DNA of 64,000 nt from Ignavibacteriales bacterium. GTDB lineage: Bacteria > Bacteroidota > Ignavibacteria > Ignavibacteriales > Melioribacteraceae. The notes beneath the pieces were generated by a model that was not told where the DNA came from, did not search any database, and saw only the letters and a list, made by a program, of their open reading frames with translations. A program made the translations under genes and the position numbers. Within the stretch, counting starts at the first letter, position 1; each line of letters starts with the position of its first letter. Below are positions 53,021 to 61,499 of this stretch, piece by piece. Where the stretch lies: positions 496,001 through 560,000 of the forward strand of contig JAPLFF010000003.1 of assembly GCA_026390775.1 (NCBI GenBank), written 5' to 3'.

Positions 53021-54802
53021 ATGAACCGACCAATACTTTCTCAGAATAGATTAATTGATTTGATACCATATCAAATTGAGCACTATCCTATAGCCGATGC
53101 TTTTTGCGATAAAGTTCTTGGCTCGTGGAGAAAATTTAGTTCTGTTGAAGTTAGTCTGGGGCTTTTAAAGTATGGTATAAAGCCAGGTGAAAAAATTGCT
53201 ATCATTTCAAAAAACAGAGTTGAATGGAACTTTGCTGATCTTGGGATTCTTCAAATAGGAGGAATTGTTGTTCCACTTTATCCTACTGTTAGTGAAGAAA
53301 ATTATGAATTTATTTTTATTGATGCAGAAGTAAGGTTGGTATTTGTTGAGGATAAAGATTTATTGAAAAAAGTTCGAACTGCCGCTAAAAAAGTGAAAAC
53401 AAAAATTGAAGAAGTATATACCTTTACCAAAGTTGATGGCGCGCATCACTGGTCTGAATTGACTGATATGGCTGACGAAAAATATCGCGACGCTCTTGAT
53501 GAAATCAAAAAGGCGATTAAAGAAAATGATCTTGCAACAATAATTTATACTTCCGGTACGACAGGTGAACCAAAAGGTGTGTTGCTGTCTCATGGGAATA
53601 TTTTAGCAAATGTGAATTCATTAACGCAAATAATGCCAATTAAATATTTTAAAAGAACCATCAGCTTTTTACCTCTTTGCCACATTTTTGAAAGAACCGC
53701 AGCATATTTTTATATGATATTGGGTACGTCAATTCATTATCCGGAAAGTATGGAAACAATTGCAGCAAACATTAAAGAAATAAAACCGCATTTTTTTATA
53801 ACAGTACCACGACTGTTGGAGAAAGTATTTGAAAAAATAATGGCAGAGGGTTTCAAATTAAGTTTAGTTAAGAAAGTAATTTTTGGATGGGCTGTTAATT
53901 TAGCCAACCATTATGACAAAGAAGGAAAAAATAATTGGTTTTACAATTTTAGACTTTTCTTTGCAAGGAAGATTGTCTTTGTAAAATGGGTTGAAGCCCT
54001 AGGTGGTGAGATAAAGGGAATAATTAGCGGTTCTGCTGCTTTGCAACCAAGATTAGCTAGAATTTTTACTGCAGCCGGAATTCCTGTGGTTGAAGGATAT
54101 GGTTTGACGGAAACTTCGCCCGTGCTTACTTGTAATGGGTTTGAAAAAGGATACTATTATTGCGGAACTGTTGGCGAAACAATCCCAGATGTTTCTATAA
54201 AGATTTCTGACAAAGGTGAAATACTTGCTAAGGGACCAAACGTAATGGCAGGTTATTATAACATTCCAAAATCTGATCAGCCGTTTGATGAAGAAGGATG
54301 GTTTCATACAGGAGATTTGGGTGAATTGATTAACGGAAGATATTTGAGAATCACCGGAAGATTGAAAGAAATGTTTAAAACAAGCGGGGGAAAGTATATT
54401 ACTCCTGCGCCGCTGGAAAATAAAATTAAGGAATCTTTCTTTGTTGAACATATTATGGTGATAGGTGAAAACAGAAAATTTGCGGCGGCAATCATACAGC
54501 CGGAATGTGAGTTTATTAAAAAATGGGCTAAGAAGAAAAAAATTATTCTTTCTACCAGAGAAGAAATAATTGGATCCGAAAAAGTTCAAGAAAGAATATG
54601 GGAGGATGTTTCAAAATACAATAAACGGTTTGGTCATGTAGAACAAATAAAAAAAATTGCATTGGTCTCAGACCTTTGGTCAATTGATTCAGGTGAATTA
54701 ACTCCAACCATGAAAGTTAAAAGAGAGGTTATTTCCGAAAAGTATAAAAACTTAATTGAAAAGATATATATCGAATCAATTGATAAAAATGTAATAACAT
54801 AA
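53021..54802 (+). CDS. fadD: Long-chain acyl-CoA synthetase
   Basis: 593 residues; activates fatty acids to acyl-CoA via acyl-adenylate. P-loop TIIYTSGTTGEPKGVLLSHGN near residue 173, LPLCHIFERTAAYFY near 218, GYGLTETSPVL near 360, the DGWFHTGDLGE-type motif near 425 and GRLKEMFKTSGGKYITPAPLE near 450. First gene of the beta-oxidation operon, divergent from the ScfR-like regulator. AMP-forming, peripheral membrane enzyme. Chain-length preference is not readable. Confidence 0.94.
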   Translation: MNRPILSQNRLIDLIPYQIEHYPIADAFCDKVLGSWRKFSSVEVSLGLLKYGIKPGEKIAIISKNRVEWNFADLGILQIGGIVVPLYPTVSEENYEFIFIDAEVRLVFVEDKDLLKKVRTAAKKVKTKIEEVYTFTKVDGAHHWSELTDMADEKYRDALDEIKKAIKENDLATIIYTSGTTGEPKGVLLSHGNILANVNSLTQIMPIKYFKRTISFLPLCHIFERTAAYFYMILGTSIHYPESMETIAANIKEIKPHFFITVPRLLEKVFEKIMAEGFKLSLVKKVIFGWAVNLANHYDKEGKNNWFYNFRLFFARKIVFVKWVEALGGEIKGIISGSAALQPRLARIFTAAGIPVVEGYGLTETSPVLTCNGFEKGYYYCGTVGETIPDVSIKISDKGEILAKGPNVMAGYYNIPKSDQPFDEEGWFHTGDLGELINGRYLRITGRLKEMFKTSGGKYITPAPLENKIKESFFVEHIMVIGENRKFAAAIIQPECEFIKKWAKKKKIILSTREEIIGSEKVQERIWEDVSKYNKRFGHVEQIKKIALVSDLWSIDSGELTPTMKVKREVISEKYKNLIEKIYIESIDKNVIT

Positions 54803-54843
54803 TCTTTCATTCATTAATACAATCATTTAATTAGAGAAAAGTT

Positions 54844-57249
54844 ATGAAACGAACAATAACAAAAGTTGCTGTTCTTGGTTCAGGTGTAATGGGTTCACGC
54901 ATTGCTTGCCACTTTGCAAATATCGGTTGCAAAGTTTATTTGTTGGACATCGTTCCTCAGTCTTTGAAGGAAGAAGAAATCAAAAAAGGATTGACATTAG
55001 ACAGCAAGCAATTCCGGAACAGGATTGTAACTGAAAATTTTAATAATGTTTTAAAAGCTAAACCGGCACCGCTTTATCAAAGTACATTTATTTCGAGAAT
55101 CCAAACGGGTAATTTTAATGATGATCTTGGCTGGATAAAAGATTGCGATTGGATAATTGAAGCAGTTGTAGAGAATCTTGATGTAAAGAAAAGTGTTTTT
55201 GAAAAAGTTGAAAAATTAAGGAAACCCGGAACACTCATAACAACTAATACTTCAGGAATTCCGATTCATTTAATGTTGGAAGAAAGAAGCGAAGATTTTC
55301 AACAACATTTTTGCGGTGTACATTTCTTTAACCCTCCACGTTATTTGCCACTGATGGAAATTATTCCTACTCCAAAAACAAATAAGGAGGTAATTGAATT
55401 TCTGTTGTATTATGGTGATCTATTTCTTGGCAAAACTCCGGTTTTATGTAAAGATACTCCGGCATTTATAGCAAACCGAATCGGCGTCTTCAGCATTATG
55501 GCTGTCTTCAAGTTGATGAAAGAGATGGATCTAAAAATCAAAGAGATTGATAATCTTACCGGTCCTCTCACAGGTAAACCAAAATCTGCTACTTTCAGAA
55601 CTGCTGATGTTGTTGGAATTGATACATTGGTGAAAGTTGCAAAAAACATTTACAATGATTGTCACGATGATGAATCACGAGAGTTGTTCCAAATTCCAGA
55701 TTACGTTGAAAAAATGGTTGAGAGCAATTGGCTTGGTGACAAAACGAAGCAAGGTTTTTACAAAAAAACAGTTGATGAAAAAGGGAACAAAGATATTTAT
55801 GAATTGAACATTACTACTTTTGAATACGAACCATCCGCTAAAACTAAACATGCATCCGTAACTGCTGCAAAACAAATTGAAAATCTTCCCGGCAGATTAA
55901 AATCCCTTGTCTCATCTAAAGATAAAGCAGGTGAGTTTCTTAAAAAACTTTTCTTAATGATCTTTCAATATTCATCAAACAGAATACCTGAAATTGCGGA
56001 TGAACTTTACAAAATAGATGATGCTCTTCGTGCGGGATTTGGATGGGAATTAGGACCGTTTGAAACTTGGGATGTATTGGGAATAGAAAAAACTATGAAA
56101 TTCATGGAAGAAGGAAATATTAAACCGGCTGCTTGGGTTTCAGATATGCTGGCTAAAGGATTTAAATCTTTCTATAAAATTCAAGATGGGAAAAAGCAAT
56201 TTTACGATATCTCAACATCATCTTATAAAGAAATTCCCGGCAGAAATAATTTTATTGTTCTTGAAAACATTAGAACTAATACACCGGTTTGGAATAATGT
56301 TGGAGCTGTATTGCATGATATCGGAGATGGGATCGTAAATTTAGAATTCCAGACTAAGATGAATACTATTGGTTCTGAAATCCTTGAAGCAATCAATAAA
56401 GCAATAGAGATTACGGAGAAAGATTTTAAAGGATTAGTAATTGGAAATGATGGGCAGCATTTTTCTGCGGGTGCAAACCTTGCAATGATGTTCATGCTTG
56501 CTGCAGAACAAGAATACGATGAAATAGATTTGGCTGTGAGATCTTTTCAAAACACAATGATGAGAATTCGTTATTCAAGCATACCTGTAGTTGCAGCTCC
56601 ACACGGACTAACATTAGGCGGAGGTTGCGAATTATGTTTGCACTCCGATAAGGTAGTAGCCGGAGCTGAAACGTACATCGGTTTAGTTGAAGTTGGAGTT
56701 GGAATAATTCCTGCCGGCGGCGGTTCTAAAGAAATGGCGCTTCGCTCTTCTGATAGTTTTACAGAAGGCGCGATTGAATTTCCGGAATTACAAAATAGAT
56801 TCTTAGCAATTGCTCAAGCAAAAGTTTCAACATCAGCATTAGAAGCATTCGATCTTGGGATTTTCAGAAAAGGAAACGATAGGTACATAGTTAATCAGAA
56901 CCGGATTATAAGCGAAGCCAAAAAAGCTGCCATGGAATTAGTTGAGCATGGTTACACACAACCTCAACAAAGAGAAAATATTCTTGTCCTTGGCAAACCG
57001 GCACTTTCAACATTGTTAGTGGGTGCATATTCTTTCTTCAATGCAAAATATATTAGCGAGCATGATAAAAAGATCGTAGAAAAACTTGCTTATGTAATGT
57101 GCGGCGGAGATTTATCAGCTCCAACTCTTGTATCTGAACAATATTTACTCGATTTGGAAAGAGAAGCATTCTTAAGTCTGATTGGAGAAAAGAAAACGTT
57201 AGAACGTATTCAAAGCATTCTGACAACCGGTAAACCACTCAGAAATTAA
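54844..57249 (+). CDS. fadN: 3-hydroxyacyl-CoA dehydrogenase / enoyl-CoA hydratase
   Basis: 801 residues. Here the dehydrogenase comes first: NAD-binding VLGSGVMGSRIACHFANIG near residue 10, TNTSGIPI near 140, HFFNPPRYLPLMEII near 163 and the dehydrogenase C-terminal domains. The enoyl-CoA hydratase (crotonase) part follows, FSAGANLAMMFML near 540 and APHGLTLGGGCELCLHSD near 584. This order is that of FadN of Bacillus, the reverse of FadB of E. coli. With fadA and fadE next in the same order as the Bacillus fadNAE operon, the assignment is consistent. Catalyses hydration and oxidation in beta-oxidation. Confidence 0.93.
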   Translation: MKRTITKVAVLGSGVMGSRIACHFANIGCKVYLLDIVPQSLKEEEIKKGLTLDSKQFRNRIVTENFNNVLKAKPAPLYQSTFISRIQTGNFNDDLGWIKDCDWIIEAVVENLDVKKSVFEKVEKLRKPGTLITTNTSGIPIHLMLEERSEDFQQHFCGVHFFNPPRYLPLMEIIPTPKTNKEVIEFLLYYGDLFLGKTPVLCKDTPAFIANRIGVFSIMAVFKLMKEMDLKIKEIDNLTGPLTGKPKSATFRTADVVGIDTLVKVAKNIYNDCHDDESRELFQIPDYVEKMVESNWLGDKTKQGFYKKTVDEKGNKDIYELNITTFEYEPSAKTKHASVTAAKQIENLPGRLKSLVSSKDKAGEFLKKLFLMIFQYSSNRIPEIADELYKIDDALRAGFGWELGPFETWDVLGIEKTMKFMEEGNIKPAAWVSDMLAKGFKSFYKIQDGKKQFYDISTSSYKEIPGRNNFIVLENIRTNTPVWNNVGAVLHDIGDGIVNLEFQTKMNTIGSEILEAINKAIEITEKDFKGLVIGNDGQHFSAGANLAMMFMLAAEQEYDEIDLAVRSFQNTMMRIRYSSIPVVAAPHGLTLGGGCELCLHSDKVVAGAETYIGLVEVGVGIIPAGGGSKEMALRSSDSFTEGAIEFPELQNRFLAIAQAKVSTSALEAFDLGIFRKGNDRYIVNQNRIISEAKKAAMELVEHGYTQPQQRENILVLGKPALSTLLVGAYSFFNAKYISEHDKKIVEKLAYVMCGGDLSAPTLVSEQYLLDLEREAFLSLIGEKKTLERIQSILTTGKPLRN

Positions 57250-57308
57250 TTAGCATTAGGATTAATAGTTGATCAAAAATAATTTATAAAAAAATCAGAA
57301 GAATCATT

Positions 57309-58484
57309 ATGAACGAAGCATATCTAGTAACAGGTTACCGCTCAGCTGTTGGAAAAGCAAAAAAAGGCGGGTTCAGAAATTATCGTCCTGACGATTTAGC
57401 CGCCGAAGTCATTAAATATTTACTAAGTAAAGTTCCGCAACTCGATCCGAACCGCATTGATGATTTGATTGTAGGTAATGCAGTTCCGGAAGCTGAACAA
57501 GGATTACAAATTGGAAGAATGATTGCACTCCAGTGCCTTCCAATAGGAATTCCGGGAATGACAGTTAACCGTTATTGCGCTTCGGGTGCCGAAGCAATTG
57601 CAATTGCTGTTTCGAAAATACGAGCCGGAATTGCTAACTGTATCATTGCTGGCGGCGCAGAATCAATGTCATTAGTTCCAACTGCAGGATGGAAAATATC
57701 TCCAAATTATAAAATTGCGAAAGAACATCCGGAATATTATTTGAACATGGGATTGACTGCTGAAGAAATTGTCCGTGATTATAAAATATCACGACAAGCT
57801 CAGGATGAATTTTCATATCACTCACATCGAAAAGCTATTAACGCGATTAAGCAAGGATATTTTAAAGATGCGATAGTACCTATAGAAGTTGAAGAAGTAT
57901 TTCTTGAAGGAGGGAAAAGAAAATCTAAAAAATATGTAATTGATACTGATGAAGGTCCAAGAGAGGACACAACAATCGAAGCATTAGCAAAATTAAAACC
58001 GGCATTTGCTGCCGACGGAACTGTTACGGCTGGAAACTCATCTCAGATGTCTGATGGAGCTGCGTTTGTTCTTGTTATGTCTGAGAATTTGGTAAAAGAA
58101 TTAAATTTAACCCCAGTAGCAAAATTAAAAAGTTATGCTTTAGCCGGTGTTGATCCTAGAATTATGGGAATTGGTCCTGTTGAAGCTATTCCAAAAGCAT
58201 TAAAGCAAGCCAGCTTGAAGTTAGCTGATATTGACTTGATAGAACTTAACGAAGCTTTCGCTGCTCAATCCTTAGCTGTTATTCAACAAGCGGGATTAGA
58301 TAATGAAAAAATAAATGTGAACGGCGGTGCTATTGCATTAGGTCATCCGCTTGGTTGTACCGGTGCAAAGTTAACCATTCAAGTTTTGAATGAACTCCGA
58401 AGAAGAAAAATGAAATACGGAATGGTTACAGCATGTATCGGTGGTGGACAGGGTGTGGCTGCTATCTATGAATTATTAAATTAA
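57309..58484 (+). CDS. fadA: Acetyl-CoA acyltransferase (thiolase)
   Basis: 391 residues. Nucleophilic cysteine in VNRYCASGAEAIAIAVS near residue 90, GGAESMSLVP near 118, NEAFAAQSLAVI near 315, NVNGGAIALGHPLGCTGAKL near 336 and the second active-site cysteine in TACIGGGQGVAA near 376. Thiolytic cleavage of 3-ketoacyl-CoA to acetyl-CoA and a shortened acyl-CoA. Typical degradative thiolase; fits between fadN and fadE. Confidence 0.95.
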   Translation: MNEAYLVTGYRSAVGKAKKGGFRNYRPDDLAAEVIKYLLSKVPQLDPNRIDDLIVGNAVPEAEQGLQIGRMIALQCLPIGIPGMTVNRYCASGAEAIAIAVSKIRAGIANCIIAGGAESMSLVPTAGWKISPNYKIAKEHPEYYLNMGLTAEEIVRDYKISRQAQDEFSYHSHRKAINAIKQGYFKDAIVPIEVEEVFLEGGKRKSKKYVIDTDEGPREDTTIEALAKLKPAFAADGTVTAGNSSQMSDGAAFVLVMSENLVKELNLTPVAKLKSYALAGVDPRIMGIGPVEAIPKALKQASLKLADIDLIELNEAFAAQSLAVIQQAGLDNEKINVNGGAIALGHPLGCTGAKLTIQVLNELRRRKMKYGMVTACIGGGQGVAAIYELLN

Positions 58485-58509
58485 TTTTAATAAATAAGGA
58501 AATGCTCAT

Positions 58510-60303
58510 ATGTCAACAGAACAAACTAAAGTTGGTGTATTGAAAGGCGGAGAATTTCTAATAAAAGAAACAGATCCGCAAATTGTTTTCATACCGGAAG
58601 ATCTAACTGAAGATCAACGGATGATGGCTAATTCTGCAAGAGAATTTGTTGAAAAAGAAATTTGGCCAAAACTCGATGCAATTGATAAACAAGAACCTAA
58701 TCTTACTGTCAGCTTACTTGAGAAAGCTGGTGAACTAGGATTGCTTGGTACCTCAGTACCGGAAGAATTTGGTGGATTAGGAGAAGATTTTAATACTAAC
58801 ACTGCAATCGCTTTGGAAATGGGTGCAAGTCATTCATTTGGAGTTTCGTTTGCTGCGCATACCGGTATAGGTACATTACCGATACTTTATTATGGAACAG
58901 ATGAACAAAAGAAAAAATATTTACCAAAATTAGCAAGTGGTGAATTAAAGTCGGCGTACTGTTTAACAGAACCGACCTCAGGCTCAGATGCACTGGCTGC
59001 AAAGACTACTGCTAAACTTTCGAATGATGGAAAGTATTATGTTTTGAATGGACAGAAAATGTGGATAACGAACGGAGGATTCGCAGACATATTGATAACT
59101 TTTGCTCAGGTAGACGGAGACAAATTTACTTGTTTCATCATTGATGCAAAATCGGAAGGATTTAATAGAGGAGAAGAAGAAAATAAACTTGGAATTAAAG
59201 GCTCATCAACACGAGCACTTTTCTTAGACAATGTAAAAGTTCCTAAAGAAAATATATTAGGTGAGATTGGCAAAGGACACTACATTGCGTTCAACATCTT
59301 GAACATTGGCAGATTTAAACTTTGTGCCATGACCACAGGAAGTGCAAAAAAAGTAGCAACAATCTCTGTAGCGTATGCCAATGAACGAAAACAATTTAAT
59401 CAACCCATATCTAATTTCGGCGCTATCAAACATAAGATAGCAGAGCAGGCAATTAAAATATTTGTTTCAGAATCCGCTACATATAGAGTAAGTGATTTAA
59501 TAAATAAAAAAATAAAAGAACTTCAAGCTAAAGGAAGTAAATACGAGGAAGCCGCATTAAATGCAGCCGAAGAATATGCAATTGAATGTGCCATGCTAAA
59601 AGTTTATGGTTCGGAAATTTTAGATTATGTTGTTGATGAAGCTGTTCAGATCCATGGTGGATATGGTTATTCTGAAGAATATCCTGCCGCAAGAGCTTAT
59701 AGAGATTCGCGTATAAACAGAATCTTTGAGGGGACAAATGAAATCAATCGTCTTTTAACTGTTGATATGTTAATGAAGCGTTCGATGAAGGGCAGACTTG
59801 ATTTAATAAGTCCGGCAATGGCTATTCAAAAAGAGTTGATGTCTGTACCTGAATTTGGCGGTACTAACAACGCATTGCTCGCCGCTGAATATAAAGCCAT
59901 TCAGAATGCAAAAAAAGCAATTTTAATTATTGCCGGTTCCGCTGTCCAAAAATTAATGCTGAAACTTAAAGAAGAGCAAGAATTAATTATGAACGTTACC
60001 GATATGATGATAGAACTTTTTGCATGTGAATCGGCTTATCTTAGAACACTTAAATTATCTGGGATGAAGAACGCAACTGAGCTACAGCCATACATTGATA
60101 TGACTCAAGTGTATATAAGCGACGCGATTGAGAAAATAAATCTTTACGGAAAACATGCAATTTCTTCTTTCGCAGAAGGTGATGAATTAAAAATGTTATT
60201 GATGGGTTTGAAACGATTTACTAAATATGACCCGATCAATACAACAAAGTTACGCAGAAGTATAGCAGATAAATTAATTGATGCGAATTCATATTGTTTC
60301 TAA
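58510..60303 (+). CDS. fadE: Acyl-CoA dehydrogenase with C-terminal extension
   Basis: 597 residues. The N-terminal about 400 residues form a normal acyl-CoA dehydrogenase: AYCLTEPTSGSDALAAKTTA near residue 156, QKMWITNGGFADILI near 185, ERKQFNQPISNFGAIKHKIAEQ near 297, and the catalytic glutamate in NRIFEGTNEINRLLTVDMLMKR near 413. The about 170-residue C-terminal extension is helical as in Bacillus FadE (similar length) and VLCAD-type enzymes, suggesting long-chain substrates. Last core step of the fadD-N-A-E operon. Confidence 0.93.
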   Translation: MSTEQTKVGVLKGGEFLIKETDPQIVFIPEDLTEDQRMMANSAREFVEKEIWPKLDAIDKQEPNLTVSLLEKAGELGLLGTSVPEEFGGLGEDFNTNTAIALEMGASHSFGVSFAAHTGIGTLPILYYGTDEQKKKYLPKLASGELKSAYCLTEPTSGSDALAAKTTAKLSNDGKYYVLNGQKMWITNGGFADILITFAQVDGDKFTCFIIDAKSEGFNRGEEENKLGIKGSSTRALFLDNVKVPKENILGEIGKGHYIAFNILNIGRFKLCAMTTGSAKKVATISVAYANERKQFNQPISNFGAIKHKIAEQAIKIFVSESATYRVSDLINKKIKELQAKGSKYEEAALNAAEEYAIECAMLKVYGSEILDYVVDEAVQIHGGYGYSEEYPAARAYRDSRINRIFEGTNEINRLLTVDMLMKRSMKGRLDLISPAMAIQKELMSVPEFGGTNNALLAAEYKAIQNAKKAILIIAGSAVQKLMLKLKEEQELIMNVTDMMIELFACESAYLRTLKLSGMKNATELQPYIDMTQVYISDAIEKINLYGKHAISSFAEGDELKMLLMGLKRFTKYDPINTTKLRRSIADKLIDANSYCF

Positions 60304-60395
60304 GAGCGAATATTTACATCTGACAATTTTTGCATTTGTATGTTTGATAAATTATTACCACACTGGCAATGATTTTGTAAAATAATTGGAATATT

Positions 60396-61286
60396 ATGGA
60401 CAAGAATTATTTAAAACCGATGCTCAAAGAAGATTCCTTGAAAGACAAAGTAGTAGTTATAACCGGTGGGGGAACGGGATTAGGTAAAGCGATGGGGCAA
60501 TATTTTCTAGAGCTCGGCGCTGTTCTTGTTATTACAAGTAGAAAAATAGAAGTGTTAGAAAAAACGGCTGCTGAGTTACAAGAAAAAACTAAAGGAATTG
60601 TTCTTCCTATAAAATGTGATGTCTCAGACTATAAAGATGTAGAACAACTGCTCGCTACTACAGTAGAAAGATTTGGTAAAGTTGATGTCCTGGTTAATAA
60701 TGCGGCTGGTAATTTCATCAGCCCGACAGAACGTTTATCTAATCGAGCTTTTGATATAATCGTGAATATCGTATTAAAAGGAACTTACAATTGCTCTTTA
60801 GCTTTTGGTAAGCATTGGATTTCAAAAAAACAAAACGCAACTGTTCTAAATATTGTTACAACATATGCATGGACGGGATCGGCTTATGTTGTCCCGTCTG
60901 CTTGTGCAAAAGCCGGAGTACTTGCTTTAACGCGTTCTTTAGCTGTCGAATGGGCAAAATATGGAATTCGTTTTAATGCCATCGCTCCGGGTCCGTTTCC
61001 TACCAAAGGTGCGTGGAGTAGATTACTACCCGGTGATTTAATGAAGAAATTTGATTTTACACAGAAGGTTCCTCTCAAACGTGTTGGTGAACACCAAGAA
61101 CTTTCTAACCTTGCTGCATATTTAATTTCTGATTACTCGGCTTACATTAATGGCGAGGTGATTACAATTGATGGTGCCGAATGGTTAAAAGGTGCAGGAC
61201 AATTCAATATGCTTGAAGCTGTTTCCGATGAGATGTGGGATGAAATTGAAAAAAGTATAAGGAATGTTAGTTCTACTCAAAAATAG
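60396..61286 (+). CDS. 2,4-dienoyl-CoA reductase-like SDR
   Basis: 296 residues. Cofactor motif ITGGGTGLGKAMGQYFLELG near residue 22, NNAAGNFISPTERLS near 108, then SACAKAGVLALTRSLAVEWAKYG near 168 and NAIAPGPFPTKGAWSRLLPG near 193. The PGP-x-TKGA-x-SRL signature and the lack of a canonical Tyr in the usual YxxxK position are characteristic of the eukaryotic-mitochondrial-type 2,4-dienoyl-CoA reductases, which saturate 2,4-dienoyl-CoA from unsaturated fatty acids. It completes the operon for unsaturated substrates. Confidence 0.87.
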   Translation: MDKNYLKPMLKEDSLKDKVVVITGGGTGLGKAMGQYFLELGAVLVITSRKIEVLEKTAAELQEKTKGIVLPIKCDVSDYKDVEQLLATTVERFGKVDVLVNNAAGNFISPTERLSNRAFDIIVNIVLKGTYNCSLAFGKHWISKKQNATVLNIVTTYAWTGSAYVVPSACAKAGVLALTRSLAVEWAKYGIRFNAIAPGPFPTKGAWSRLLPGDLMKKFDFTQKVPLKRVGEHQELSNLAAYLISDYSAYINGEVITIDGAEWLKGAGQFNMLEAVSDEMWDEIEKSIRNVSSTQK

Positions 61287-61412
61287 AATTACTTAGATAA
61301 GAAACTTAGAATAACTTCAGAATAATTTTTGTTAACGTTTTATTTAATCCAACCTTACGCTTCTACGCAAGTGAAATCTACCAGATCTTCTTGTTTTATA
61401 GGTATTAAGTTC

Positions 61413-61444
61413 CTTGATATGAGGACAAGCAATCTATATATTTA
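61413..61444 (+). promoter_or_regulatory. Promoter of clpC
   Basis: CTTG (61413-61416), exactly 20 bases, TATATTTA (61437-61444), one mismatch from TAnnTTTG at the last base. The clpC ATG is 56 bases downstream. A further TTTTGACAG at about 61451-61459 looks like a sigma-70 -35 box, but no suitable -10 follows. No CIRCE inverted repeat is visible, so HrcA control is not supported. Confidence 0.5.
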
Positions 61445-61499
61445 AGAAACGATTTTGACAGTTTTACTGTTTAGATAATAGAATAATAAAGGAAATACG

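Noticed and set aside
61287-61499. CIRCE element or CtsR-type operator before clpC
   Set aside because: Neither the TTAGCACTC-N9-GAGTGCTAA repeat nor a GGTCAAA heptad repeat is present; only a promoter of the window's general type is seen.
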